Positions 48,501 through 59,807 of a DNA stretch of 64,000 nt are shown here, in pieces (position 1 is the stretch's first letter; every line of letters begins with the position of its first letter). This DNA comes from Megalopta genalis (taxonomy: Eukaryota > Arthropoda > Insecta > Hymenoptera > Halictidae), in contig NW_027476092.1 in NCBI RefSeq assembly GCF_051020955.1, positions 2,034,501-2,098,500 of the forward strand, written 5' to 3'. Under the pieces are notes generated by a model. That model saw only the letters and a list, made by a program, of their open reading frames with translations. It did not search any database and had not been told where the DNA came from. The position numbers and the translations under genes were made by a program.

Positions 48501-49532
48501 GATCATTTGTTCATTTGTTCATTTGTTCATTTGTTCATTTGTTCATTTGTTCATTTGTTCATTTGTTCATTTGTTCATTTGTTCATTTGTTCTTTTGTTC
48601 ATTTGTTCATTTGTTCATTTGTTCATTTGTTCATTTGTTCATTTGTTCATATGTTCATATGTTCATTAGTTCATTTGTTCATTTGTTCATTTGTTCATTT
48701 GTTCATTTTTTCATTTGTTCATTTGTTCATTTGTTCATATGTTCATTTGTTCATATGTTCATTTGTTCATTTGTTTATTTGTTCATTTGATGATTTGAAC
48801 ATTTGTTCACTTGTTCATTTGTTTGTTTGTTCATTTGTTCGTTTGTTCGTTTGTTCCTTTGTTGATTTGTTCATTCGTTCACTTGTTCATTCGTACACTT
48901 GTTCATTCGTTCACTTGTTCACTTGTTCATTTGTTCATTTGTTCATTTGTTCATTCGTTCACTTGTTCATTTGTTCATTTGTTCATTTGTTCATTTGTTC
49001 ATTTGTCCATTTGTTCATTTGTTCATTTGTTCATTTGTTCATTTGTTCATTTGATCATTTGTTCATTTGTTCATTTGTTCATTTGTTCATTTGTTCATTT
49101 GTTCATTTGTTCATTTGTTCATTTGTTCATTTGTTCATTTGTTCATTTGTTCATTTGTTCATTTGTTCATTTGTTCATTTGTTCATTTGTTCATTTGTTC
49201 ATTTGTTCATATGTTCATTTGTTCATTTGTTCATTTGTCCATTCGTTCGTTTGTTCATTTGTTCATTTGTTCATTTGTCCATTTGTTCATTTGTCCATTT
49301 GTCCATTTGTTCATTTGTTCATTTGTCCATTTGTTCATTTGTTCATTTGTTCATTTGTTCATTTGTTCATTTGTTCATTTGTTCATTTGTTCATTTGTTC
49401 ATTTGTTCATTTGTTCATTTGTTCATTTGTTCATTTGTTCAATTGTTCATTAGTTCATTTGTTCATTTGTTCATTTGTTCATTTGTTCATTTGTTCATTA
49501 GTTCATTTGTCAATTTGTTCATTTGTTCATTC
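45501..49532 (+). repeat. Mixed array between two TTCTTCACTTG regions
   Basis: No gene seen. It has a TTCTTTTG pair near 45.95 kb and the CGCTTTATTTG module at 46133. A short TTCGTTTG patch at 46681-46728 has no GATCAG mark. A TTCATCTG-TACATTTG module is present twice (46457 and 47257, exactly 800 bp apart). TTAATTTT poly-T relatives lie near 47.11 and 48.27 kb. The rare module of 38.94-39.09 kb recurs near 48.78 kb. Confidence 0.9.
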
Positions 49533-51060
49533 TTCACTTGTTCATTTGTTCATTTGTTCATTCTTCATTTGTTCATTTGTACAATTGTTCATTTGTTCAT
49601 TTGTTCATTTGTTCATTTGTTCATTTGTTCATTTGATCATTTGTTCATTTGTTCATTTGTCCATTTGTTCATTTGTTCATTTGTTCATTTGTTCATTAGT
49701 TCATTTGTTCATTTGTTCATTTGTTCATTTGTTCATTTGTTCATTTGTTCATTTGTTCATTAGATCATTTGTCCATTTGTTCATTTGTTCATTTGTTCAT
49801 TCTTCACTTGTTCATTTGTTCATTTGTTCATTCTTCATTTGTTCATTTGTACAATTGTTCATTTGTTCATTTGTTCATTTGTTCATTCGTTCATTTGTTC
49901 ATTCGTTCATTCGTTCATTCGTTCATTCGTTCATTTGTCCATTTGTTCAATTGTTCATTTGTTCATTCGTTTTATTTGTTCATTTGTTCATTTGTTCATT
50001 TGTTCATTTGTTCATTTGTTCATTTGCTCATTTGCTCATTTGCTCATTTGTTCATTTGTTCATTTGTTCATTTGTTCATTTGTTCATTTGTTCATTTGTT
50101 CATTTGTTCATTTGTTCATTTGTTCATTTGTTCATTTGTTCATTTGTTCATTTGTTCATTTGTTCATTTGTTCATTTGTTCATTTGTTCATTTGTTCATT
50201 TGTTCAATTGTTCATTAGTTCATTTGTTCATTTGTTCATTTGTTCATTCTTCATTTGTTCATTTGTACAATTGTTCATTTGTTCATTTGTTCATTTGTTC
50301 ATTTGTTCATTTGTTCATTTGTTCATTTGATCATTTGTTCATTTGTTCATTTGTTCATTTGTTCATTTGTCCATTTGTTCATTTGTTCATTTGTTCATTA
50401 GTTCATTTGTTCATTTGTTCATTTGTTCATTTGTTCATTTGTTCATTTGTTCATTTGTTCATTTGTTCATTTGTTCATTTGTTCATTTGTTCATTAGTTC
50501 ATTTGTCCATTTGTTCATTTGTTCATTTGTTCATTCTTCACTTGTTCATTTGTTCATTTGTTCATTTGTTCATTTGTTCATTTGTTCATTTGTTCATTTG
50601 TTCATTTGTTCATTTGTTCATTTGTTCATTTGTTCATTTGTTCTTTTGTTCTTTTGTTCATTTGTTCATTTGTTCATTTGTTCATTTGTTCATTTGTTCA
50701 TTTGTTCATTTGTTCATTTGTTCATTTGTTCATTTGTTCATTTGTTCATTTGTTCATTTGTTCATTTGTTCATTTGTTCATTTGTTCAATTGTTCATTAG
50801 TTCATTTGTTCATTTTTCATTTGTTCATTTGTTCATTAGTTCATTTGTCCATTTGTTCATTTGTTCATTTGTTCATTCTTCACTTGTTCATTTGTTCATT
50901 TGTTCATTCTTCATTTGTTCATTTGTACAATTGTTCATTTGTTCATTTGTTCATTTGTTCATTTGTTCATTTGTTCATTTGATCATTTGTTCATTTGTTC
51001 ATTTGTTCATTTGTTCATTTGTCCATTTGTTCATTTGTTCATTTGTTCATTTGTTCATTA
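49533..51060 (+). repeat. Second TTCATTCTTCACTTG region
   Basis: No gene seen. Module copies at 49533, 49803, 50537 and 50879; the first carries TCAATTTG beside it and the second follows an ATTAGATCATT variant. The region ends at about 51.06 kb with two consecutive TTCATTAG units, after which the variant set changes to the CG-domain set. Confidence 0.91.
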
Positions 51061-51749
51061 GTTCATTAGTTCATTTGTTCATTTGTTCATTTGTTCATTT
51101 GTTCATTTGTTCAATTGTTCATTTGTTCATTTGATCATTTGTTCATTTGTTCATTTCTTCATTTGTCCATTTGTCCATTTGTTCATTTGTCTATTTCTTC
51201 ATTTGTTCATTTGTCCATTTGTTCATTTGATCATTTGTTCATTTGTTCATTTGTCCATTTGTCCATTTGTTCATTTGTCCATTTGTTCATTTGTTCATTT
51301 GTTCATTTGTTCATTTGTCCATTTGTCCATTTGTTCATTTGTCCATTTGTCCATTTGTTCATTTGTTCATTTGTCCATTTGTTCATTTGTTCATTTGTTC
51401 ATTTGTTCATTTGTTCATTTGTTCATTTGTTCAATTGTTCATTTGTTCATTTGTTCATTTGTTCATTTGTTCATTTGTTCATTTGTTCATTTGTTCATTT
51501 GTCCATTTGTTCATTTGTCCATTTGTTCATTTGTTCATTTGTTCATTTGTTCATTTGTTCATTTGTTCATTTGTTCATTTGTCCATTTGTTCATTTGTCC
51601 ATTTGTCCATTTGTCCATTTGTTCATTTTTCCATTTGTTCATTTGTTCATTTGTTCATTTGTTCATTTGTTCACTTGTTCATTTGTTCTTTGGTTCATTT
51701 GTTCACTTGTTCATTTGTCCATTTGTCCATTTGTCCATTTTTACGTTTG
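51061..51749 (+). repeat. Entry segment of right-hand CG domain
   Basis: No gene seen. ATCATTTG, TTCATTTC, TCTATTTC and TCCATTTG-rich order like that at 22.25-22.88 kb and 28.64-29.0 kb. A TTCTTTGG unit near 51687 replaces the usual TTCATTGG. Confidence 0.9.
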
Positions 51750-51941
51750 TTCGTTTGTTTGTTTGTTCGTTTGTTCGTTTGTTCATTGGTTCGTTTGTTC
51801 TTTTGTTCGTTTGTTCGTTTGTTCGTTTGTTCGTTTGTTCGTTTGTTCGTTTGTTCGTTTGTTCGTTTGTTCATTTGTTGATTTGTTCATTGGTTCGTTT
51901 GTTCGTTTGTTCGTTTGATCAGTTGTTAATTTGTTCGTTTG
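51750..51941 (+). repeat. CG block 16
   Basis: Preceded by TTACGTTTG, a variant boundary. Contains TTTGTTTG and TTCTTTTG units; GATCAG mark at 51917. It reopens the CG-cassette domain after the long gap. Confidence 0.92.
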
Positions 51942-53778
51942 TTCATTTGTTCATTTGTTCATTTGTTCACTTGTTCATTTGTTCCTTTGTTCATTTGTTC
52001 ATTTGTTCAGTTGTTGCTTTGTTCAGTTGTTCATTTGTTCATTTGTTCATTTGTTCATTTGTTCGTTTGTTCATTTGTTCGTTTGTTCATTCGTTCATTT
52101 ATCCATTTGTTCATTTGTTCATTTGTCCATTTGTCCATTTGTTCATTTGTCTATTTCTTCATTTGCTCATTTGTCCATTTGTTCATTTGTTCATTTGTTC
52201 ATTTGTTCATTTGTTCATTTGTTCATTTGTCCATTTGTCCATTTGTCCATTTGTTCATTTGTCCATTTGTTCATTAGTTCATTTGTCCATTTGTTCATTT
52301 GTTCATTTGTTCATTTGTTCATTTGTTCATTTATTCATTTGTTCTTTTGTTCATTTGTTCATTTGTTCATTTGTTCATTTGTTCATTTGTTCATTTGTTC
52401 ATTCTTCATTTCTTCATTTGTTCATTTGTTCATTTGCTCATTTGCTCATTTGCTCATTTGTTCATTTGTTCATTTTTCATTTGTTCATTTGTTCATTTTT
52501 CATTTGTTCATTTGTTCATTTGTTCATTTGTTCATTATTTCATTTGTTCATTTGTTCATTTGTTCATTTGTTCATTTGTTCATTTGCTTATTTGTTCATT
52601 TGTTCATTTGTTCATTTGTTCATTTGTCCATTTGTCCATTTGTCCATTTGTCCATTTGTCCATTTGTCCATTTGTCCATTTGTCCATTTGTCCATTTGTC
52701 CATTTGTCCATTTGTCCATTTGTTCATTTGTTCATTTGTTCATTTGTTCATTTGTTCATTTGTTCATTTGTTCATTTGTTCATTTGTTCATTTGTTCATT
52801 TGTTCATTTGTTCATTTGTTCATTTGTTAAATTGTTCATTTGTTCTTTTGTTCATTTGTTCATTTGCTTTTTTGTTCATTTGTTCATTTGTTCATTTGTT
52901 CAGTTGTTAATTTGTTCATTTGTTCATTTTTTTTCATTTGTTCATTTGTTCATTTTTTCATATGTTCATTTGTTCATTTGTTCATTTGCTCATTTGCTCA
53001 TTTGCTCATTTGTTCATTTGTTCATTTTTCATTTGTTCATTTGTTCATTATTTCATTTGTTCATTTGTTCATTTGTTCAATTGTTCATTTGTTCATTTGT
53101 TCATTTGATCATTTGTTCATTTGTTCCTTTCTCCATTTGTCCATTTGTCCATTTGTCCATTTGTTCATTTGTCTATTTATTCATTTGTTCATTTGTCCAT
53201 TTGTTCATTTGTTCATTTGATCATTTGTTCATTTGTTCATTTGTTCATTTGTCCATTTGTCCATTTGTTCATTTGTCCATTTGTTCATTTGTTCATTTTT
53301 CATTTGTTCATTTGTTCATTTGTCCATTTGTCCATTTGTTCATTTGTCCACTTGTCCATTTGTCCATTTGTTCATTTGTTCATTTGTTCATTTGTTCATT
53401 TGTTCATTTGTTCAATTGTTCATTTGTTCATTTGTTCATTTGTTCATTTGTTCATTTGTTCATTTGTTCATTTGTCTATTTCTTCATTTGTTCATTTGTC
53501 CATTTGTTCATTTGATCATTTGTTCATTTGTTCATTTGTCCATTTGTCCATTTGTTCATTTGTCCATTTGTTCATTTGTTCATTTGTTCATTTGTCCATT
53601 TGTCCATTTGTTCATTTGTCCATTTATCCATTTGTTCATTTGTTCATTTGTCCATTTGTTCATTTGTTCATTTGTTCATTTGTTCATTTGTTCATTTGTT
53701 CAATTGTTCATTTGTTCATTTGTCCATTTGTTCATTTGTTCACTTGTTCATTTGTCCATTTGTCCATTTGTCCATTTT
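51942..53778 (+). repeat. Array with 12-unit TCCATTTG run and segment A4
   Basis: No gene seen. CAGTTGTTGC mark at 52008; here TTCATTTG follows where most copies have TTAATTTG. The interval 51.93-52.6 kb resembles 5.8-6.5 and 30.55-31.2 kb. The TCCATTTG run ends at 52722. From about 52.75 kb the sequence is a copy of 11.2 kb onward: TTAAATTG at 52827, 8-T poly-T module near 52.93 kb, TTCCTTTCTCC at 53125. Confidence 0.9.
52627..52722 (+). repeat. 12 tandem TCCATTTG units
   Basis: Longest run of this variant in the window, in perfect register. It lies about 30 bp left of the point where similarity to 11.2 kb begins. Confidence 0.94.
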
Positions 53779-53978
53779 TTCGTTTGTTCGTTTGTTCGTT
53801 TGTTCGTTTGTTCATTGGTTCGTTTGTTCGTTTGTTCGTTTGTTCGTTTGTTCGTTTGTTCGTTTGTTCGTTTGTTCGTTTGTTCGTTTGTTCGTTTGTT
53901 CATTGGTTCGTTTGTTCGTTTGTTCGTTTGATCAGTTGTTAATTTGTTCGTTTGTTCATTTGTTAATTTGTTCGTTTG
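53779..53978 (+). repeat. CG block 17 (exit lacks TTCATTTG-TTGATTTG)
   Basis: TTCGTTTG block; GATCAG mark at 53930. The TTCATTTG-TTGATTTG pair that opens the exit in almost all other copies is missing. The post-mark TTAATTTG-TTCGTTTG repeat shared with CG block 6 is present. Confidence 0.92.
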
Positions 53979-55482
53979 TTCATTTGTTCATTTGTTCATT
54001 TGTTCATTTGTTCATTTGTTCCTTTGATCATTTGTTCATTTGTTCAGTTGTTGCTTTGTTCAGTTGTTAATTTGTTCATTTTGTTCATTTGTTCATTTGT
54101 TCGTTTGTTCGTTTGTTCATTTGTTCGTTTGTTCATTCGTTCATTTATCCATTTGTTCATTTGTTCATTTGTCCATTTGTCCATTTGTTCATTTGTCTAT
54201 TTCTTCATTTGCTCATTTGTCCATTTGTTCATTTGTTCATTTGTTCATTTGTTCATTTGTTCATTTGTTCATTTGTCCATTTGTCCATTTGTTCATTTGT
54301 CCATTTGTTCATTTGTTCATTTGTCCATTTGTTCATTTGTTCATTTGTTCATTTGTTCATTTATTCATTTGTTCTTTTGTTCATTTGTTCATTTGTTCAT
54401 TTGTTCATTTGTTCATTCTTCATTTGTTCATTTGTTCATTTGCTCATTTGCTCATTTGCTCATTTGTTCATTTTTCATTTGTTCATTTGTTCATTTGTTC
54501 ATTATTTCATTTGTTCATTTGTTCATTTGTTCATTTGTTCATTTGTTCATTTGTTCATTTGTTCAATTGTTCATTTGTTCTTTTGTTCATTTGTTCATTT
54601 GCTTATTTGTTCATTTGATCATTTGTTCATTTGTTCAGTTGTTAATTTGTTCATTTGTTCATTTTTTTCATTTGTTCATTTGTTCATTTTTTCATATGTT
54701 CATTTGTCCATTTGTTCATTTGCTCATTTGCTCATTTGCTCATTTGTTCATTTGTTCATTTGTTCATTTGTCCATTTCTCCATTTGTCCATTTGTTCATT
54801 TGTTCATTTGTTCATTTGTTCATTTGTTCATTTGTTCATTTGTCCATTTGTCCATTTGTTCATTTGTCCACTTGTCCATTTGTTCATTTGTTCATTTGAT
54901 CATTTGTTCATTTGTTCATTTGTTCATTTGTCCATTTGTCCATTTGTTCATTTGTCCATTTGTTCATTTGTTCATTTGTTCATTTGTTCATTTGTTCATT
55001 TGTCCATTTGTCCATTTGTTCATTTGTCCACTTGTCCATTTGTTCATTTGTTCATTTGTCCATTTGTCCATTTGTTCATTTGTTCATTTGTTCATTTGTT
55101 CATTTGTTCATTTGTTCAATTGTTCATTTGTTCATTTGTTCATTTGTTCATTTGTTCATTTGTTCATTTGTTCATTTGTCTATTTCTTCATTTGTTCATT
55201 TGTCCATTTGTTCATTTGATCATTTGTTCATTTGTTCATTTGTCCATTTGTCCATTTGTTCATTTGTCCATTTGTTCATTTGTTCATTTGTTCATTTGTC
55301 CATTTGTCCATTTGTTCATTTGTCCATTTATCCATTTGTTCATTTGTTCATTTGTCCATTTGTTCATTTGTTCATTTGTTCATTTGTTCATTTGTTCATT
55401 TGTTCAATTGTTCATTTGTTCATTTGTCCATTTGTTCATTTGTTCACTTGTTCATTTGTCCATTTGTCCATTTGTCCATTTT
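53979..55482 (+). repeat. Array between CG blocks 17 and 18
   Basis: No gene seen. CAGTTGTTGC mark at 54045. Markers follow those of 12.43-13.95 kb, including two TCCACTTG sets. An extra TTCGTTTG near 54105 and a missing TTCATTTC near 54.42 kb distinguish it from that copy. Confidence 0.9.
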
Positions 55483-55658
55483 TTCGTTTGTTCGTTTGTT
55501 CGTTTGTTCGTTTGTTCATTGGTTCGTTTGTTCGTTTGTTCGTTTGTTCGTTTGTTCGTTTGTTCGTTTGTTCGTTTGTTCGTTTGTTCATTTGTTGATT
55601 TGTTCATTGGTTCGTTTGTTCGTTTGTTCGTTTGATCAGTTGTTAATTTGTTCGTTTG
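55483..55658 (+). repeat. CG block 18
   Basis: 176-bp TTCGTTTG block; GATCAG mark at 55634. One unit longer than its counterpart at 13953. Confidence 0.92.
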
Positions 55659-58319
55659 TTCATTTGTTCATTTGTTCATTTGTTCATTTGTTCATTTGTT
55701 CATTTGTTCATTTGTTCATTTGTTCATTTGTTCATTTGATCATTTGATCATTTGTTCATTTGTTCATTTGATCATTTGTTCATTTGTTCATTTGTTCATT
55801 TGTTCATTTGTTCATTTGTTCATTTGTTCATTTGTTCAATTGTTCATTTGTTCATTTGATCATTTGTTCATTTGTTCATTTGTTCATTTGTTCATTTGTT
55901 CATTTGTTCATTTGTTCATTTGTTCATTTGATCATTTGATCATTTGTTCATTTGTTCATTTGTCCATTTGTTCATTTGTTCATTTGTTCATTTGTTCATT
56001 TGTTCATTTGTTCATTTGTTCATTTGTTCATTTGTTCATTTGTTCATTTGTTCATTTGTTCATTTGTTCATTTGTTCATTTGTTCATTTGTTCATTTGTT
56101 CATTTGTTCATTTGTTCATTTGTTCATTTGTTCATTTGTTCATTTGTTCATTTGCTTATTTGTTCATTTGTTCATTTGTTCATTTTTTTTCATTTGTTCA
56201 TTTGTTCATTTTTTCATATGCTCATTTGTTCATTTGTTCATTTGCTCATTTGCTCATTTGCTCATTTGTTCATTTGTTCATTTTTTCATTTGTCCATTTC
56301 TCCATTTGTCCATTTGTTCATTTGTTCATTTGTTCATTTGTTCATTTGTTCATTTGTTCATTTGTTCATTTGTTCATTTGTTCATTTGTTCATTTGCTCA
56401 TTTGCTCATTTGTTCATTTGCTCATTTGCTCATTTGTTCATTTGTTCATTTATGCATTTGTTCATTTTTCATTTGTTCATTTGTTCATTTGTTCATTTGT
56501 TCATTTGTTCATTTGTTCATTTGTTCATTTGTTCATTTGTTCTTTTGTTCATTTGTGCATTTGTTCATTTGTTCATTCTTCATTTGTTCATTTGTTCATT
56601 TGTTCATTTGTTCATTTGTTCATTTGCTCATTTGCTCATTTGTTCATTTGTTCATTTTTCATTTGTTCATTTGTTCATTTGTTCATTATTTTATTTGTTC
56701 ATTTGTTCATTTGTTCATTTGTTCATTTGTTCATTTGTTCATTATTTTATTTGTTCATTTGTTCATTTGTTCATTTGTTCATTTGTTCATTTGTTCATTT
56801 GTTCATTTGTTCAATTGTTCATTTGTTCTTTTGTTCATTTGTTCATTTGCTTATTTGTTCATTTGTTCATTTGTTCATTTGTTCATTTGTTCAGTTGTTA
56901 ATTTGTTCATTTGTTCATTTTTTCATTTGTTCAATGGTTCATTTTTTCATATGTTCATTTGTTCATTTGTTCATTTGCTCATTTGCTCATTTGCTCATTT
57001 GTTCATTTGTTCATTTTTCATTTGTTCATTTGTTTATTATTTCATTTGTTCATTTGTTCATTTGTTCAATTGTTCATTTGTTCATTTGTTCATTTGATCA
57101 TTTGTTCATTTGTTCCTTTCTTCATTTGTCCATTTGTCCATTTGTTCATTTGTCTATTTCTTCATTTGTTCATTTGTCCATTTGTTCATTTGTTCATTTG
57201 ATCATTTGTTCATTTGTTCATTTGTCCATTTGTCCATTTGTCCATTTGTTCATTTGTCCATTTGTTCATTTGTTCATTTGTTCATTTGTTCATTTGTTCA
57301 TTTGTCCATTTGTCCATTTGTTCATTTGTCCATTTGTCCATTTGTTCATTTATTCATTTGTCCATTTGTCCATTTGTTCATTTGTTCATTTGTTCATTTG
57401 TTCATTTGTTCATTTGTTCATTTGTTCATTTGTTCAATTGTTCATTTGTTCATTTGTTCATTTGTTCATTTGTTCATTTGTTCATTTGTTCATTTGTTCA
57501 TTTGTTCATTTGTTCATTTGTCCATTTGTTCATTTGTTCATTTGTTCATTTGTTCATTTGTTCATTTGTTCATTTGTTCATTTTTCATTTGTTCATTTGT
57601 TCATTTGTTCATTTGTTCATTATTTCATTTGTTCATTTGTTCATTATTTCATTTGTTCATTTGTTCATTTGTTCATTTGTTCATTTGTTCATTTGTTCAT
57701 TTGTTCAATTGTTCATTTGTTCATTTGATCATTTGTTCATTTCTTCATTTGTCCATTTGTCCATTTGTTCATTTGTCTATTTCTTCATTTGTTCATTTGT
57801 CCATTTGTTCATTTGATCATTTGTTCATTTGTTCATTTGTCCATTTGTCCATTTGTTCATTTGTCCATTTGTTCATTTGTTCATTTGTTCATTTGTTCAT
57901 TTGTCCATTTGTCCATTTGTTCATTTGTCCATTTGTCCATTTGTTCATTTGTCCATTTGTTCATTTGTCCATTTGTCCATTTGTCCATTTGTTCATTTTT
58001 CCATTTGTTCATTTGTTCATTTGTTCATTTGTTCATTTGTTCACTTGTTCATTTGTTCATTGGTTCATTTGTTCACTTGTTCATTTGTCCATTTGTTCAT
58101 TTGTCCATTTGTTCATTTGTTCATTTGTTCATTTGTTCATTTGTTCATTTGTTCATTTGTTCATTTGTCCATTTGTTCATTTGTCCATTTGTCCATTTGT
58201 CCATTTGTTCATTTTTCCATTTGTTCATTTGTTAATTTGTTCATTTGTTCACTTTTTCATTTGTTCATTGGTTCATTTGTTCACTTGTTCATTTGTCCAT
58301 TTGTCCATTTGTCCATTTT
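55659..58319 (+). repeat. Array between CG blocks 18 and 19
   Basis: No gene seen. ATCATTTG pairs, the 23-unit tract at 55971-56154, an 8-T poly-T module near 56.18 kb, TTCATTTATGCATTTG near 56.45 kb, a 6-T module with TTCAATGG near 56.92 kb, and TTCCTTTC modules near 57.11 and 57.74 kb. It follows 14.12-16.79 kb in order. Confidence 0.9.
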
Positions 58320-58479
58320 TTCGTTTGTTCGTTTGTTCGTTTGTTCGTTTGTTCATTGGTTCGTTTGTTCGTTTGTTCGTTTGTTCGTTTGTTCGTTTGT
58401 TCGTTTGTTCATTTGTTGATTTGTTCATTGGTTCGTTTGTTCGTTTGTTCGTTTGATCAGTTGTTAATTTGTTCGTTTG
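58320..58479 (+). repeat. CG block 19
   Basis: 160-bp TTCGTTTG block; GATCAG mark at 58455, CAGTTGTTGC mark 107 bp later. Confidence 0.92.
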
Positions 58480-59447
58480 TTCATTTGTTCATTTGTTCAT
58501 TTGTTCATTTGTTCATTTGTTCATTTGTTCATTTGTTCATTTGTTCATTTGTTCATTTGTTCAGTTGTTGCTTTGTTCAGTTGTTAATTTGTTCATTTGT
58601 TCATTTGTTCATTTGTTCGTTTGTTCATTGGTTCGTTTGTTCATTCGTTCATTTATCCATTTGTTCATTTGTTCATTTGTCCATTTGTCCATTTGTTCAT
58701 TTGTCTATTTCTTCATTTGCTCATTTGTCCATTTGTTCATTTGTTCATTTGTTCATTTGTTCATTTGTTCATTTGTCCATTTGTCCATTTGTCCATTTGT
58801 TCATTTGTCCATTTGTTCATTTGTCCATTTGTTCATTTGTTCATTTGTTCATTTGTTCATTTGTTCATTTATTCATTTGTTCTTTAGTTCATTTGTTCAT
58901 TTGTTCATTTGTTCATTTGTTCATTTGTTCATTTGTTCATTTCTTCATTTGTTCACTTGTTCATTTGCTCATTTGCTCATTTGCTCATTTGTTCATTTGT
59001 TCATTTTTCATTTGTTCATTTGTTCATTATTTCATTATTTCATTTGTTCATTTGTTCATTTGTTCATTTGTTCATTTGTTCATTTGTTCAATTGTTCATT
59101 TGTTCATTTGTTCATTTGTTCATTTGTTCATTTGTTCAATTGTTCATTTGTTCTTTTGTTCATTTGTTCATTTGCTTATTTGTTCATTTGTTCATTTGTT
59201 CATTTGTTCAGTTGTTCAGTTGTTCATTTGTTCATTTGTTCATTTTTTTCATTTGTTCATTTGTTCATTTTTTCATATGTTCATTTGTTCATTTGTTCAT
59301 TTGCTCATTTGCTCATTTGCTCATTTGTTCATTTGTTCATTTGTTCATTTGTCCATTTGTTCATTTGTTCATTTGTTCATTTGTTCATTTGTTCATTTGT
59401 TCATTTGTCCATTTGTTCATTTGTCCATTTGTTCATTTGTTCATTTG
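58480..59447 (+). repeat. Array between CG blocks 19 and 20
   Basis: No gene seen. CAGTTGTTGC mark at 58562. The interval after 58.76 kb follows 23.3-23.8 kb (TTCTTTAG, paired TTCATTAT, 7-T poly-T) and not 17.24 kb onward, so it breaks the long colinearity with the left-hand block. Confidence 0.89.
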
Positions 59448-59807
59448 TTCGTTTGTTCGATTGTTCGTCTGTTCGTTTGTTCGTTTGTTCGTTTGTTCGA
59501 TTGTTCGTTTGTTCGTTTGTTCGTTTGTTCGTTTGTTCGTTTGTTCGTTTGTTCGTTTGTTCATTGGTTCGTTTGTTCGTTTGTTCGTTTGTTCGTTTGT
59601 TCGTTTGTTCATTGGTTCGTTTGTTCGTTTGTTCGTTTGTTCGTTTGTTCGTTTGTTCGTTTGTTCGTTTGTTCGTTTGTTCGTTTGTTCGTTTGTTCGT
59701 TTGTTCGTTTGTTCGTTTGTTCGTTTGTTCATTAGTTGATTTGTTCATTGGTTCGTTTGTTCGTTTGTTTGTTTGATCAGTTGTTAATTTGTTCGTTTGT
59801 TCGTTTG
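59448..59807 (+). repeat. CG block 20
   Basis: TTCGTTTG block with TTCGATTG, TTCGTCTG and two TTCATTGG breaks, like CG block 5 but four units shorter between entry and mark. TTCATTAG replaces TTCATTTG before TTGATTTG. GATCAG mark at 59775. Confidence 0.92.

Larger units (their letters stand above)
6791..50940 (+). repeat. TTCATTCTTCACTTG module family, 21 copies
   Basis: Besides the 15 copies at 36.97-45.24 kb and four at 49.53-50.88 kb, single outliers sit at 6791 and 31847. Two 7-nt TTCATTC units shift the register by one base each. TACAATTG or TAGAATTG follows in most copies and is missing from the copy at 50537. Confidence 0.9.
52750..58760 (+). repeat. Segmental duplication of 11.2-17.24 kb
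   Basis: Colinear markers run through the whole interval at offsets between 41,562 and 41,522, changing mostly in 8-bp steps: TTAAATTG (11265/52827), TTCCTTTCTCC (11571/53125), GATCAG (12384/53930), the 23-unit pure tract (14433/55971) and CAGTTGTTGC (17040/58562). Similarity stops near 17.24/58.76 kb, just after the TCTATTTC module. Confidence 0.88.
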
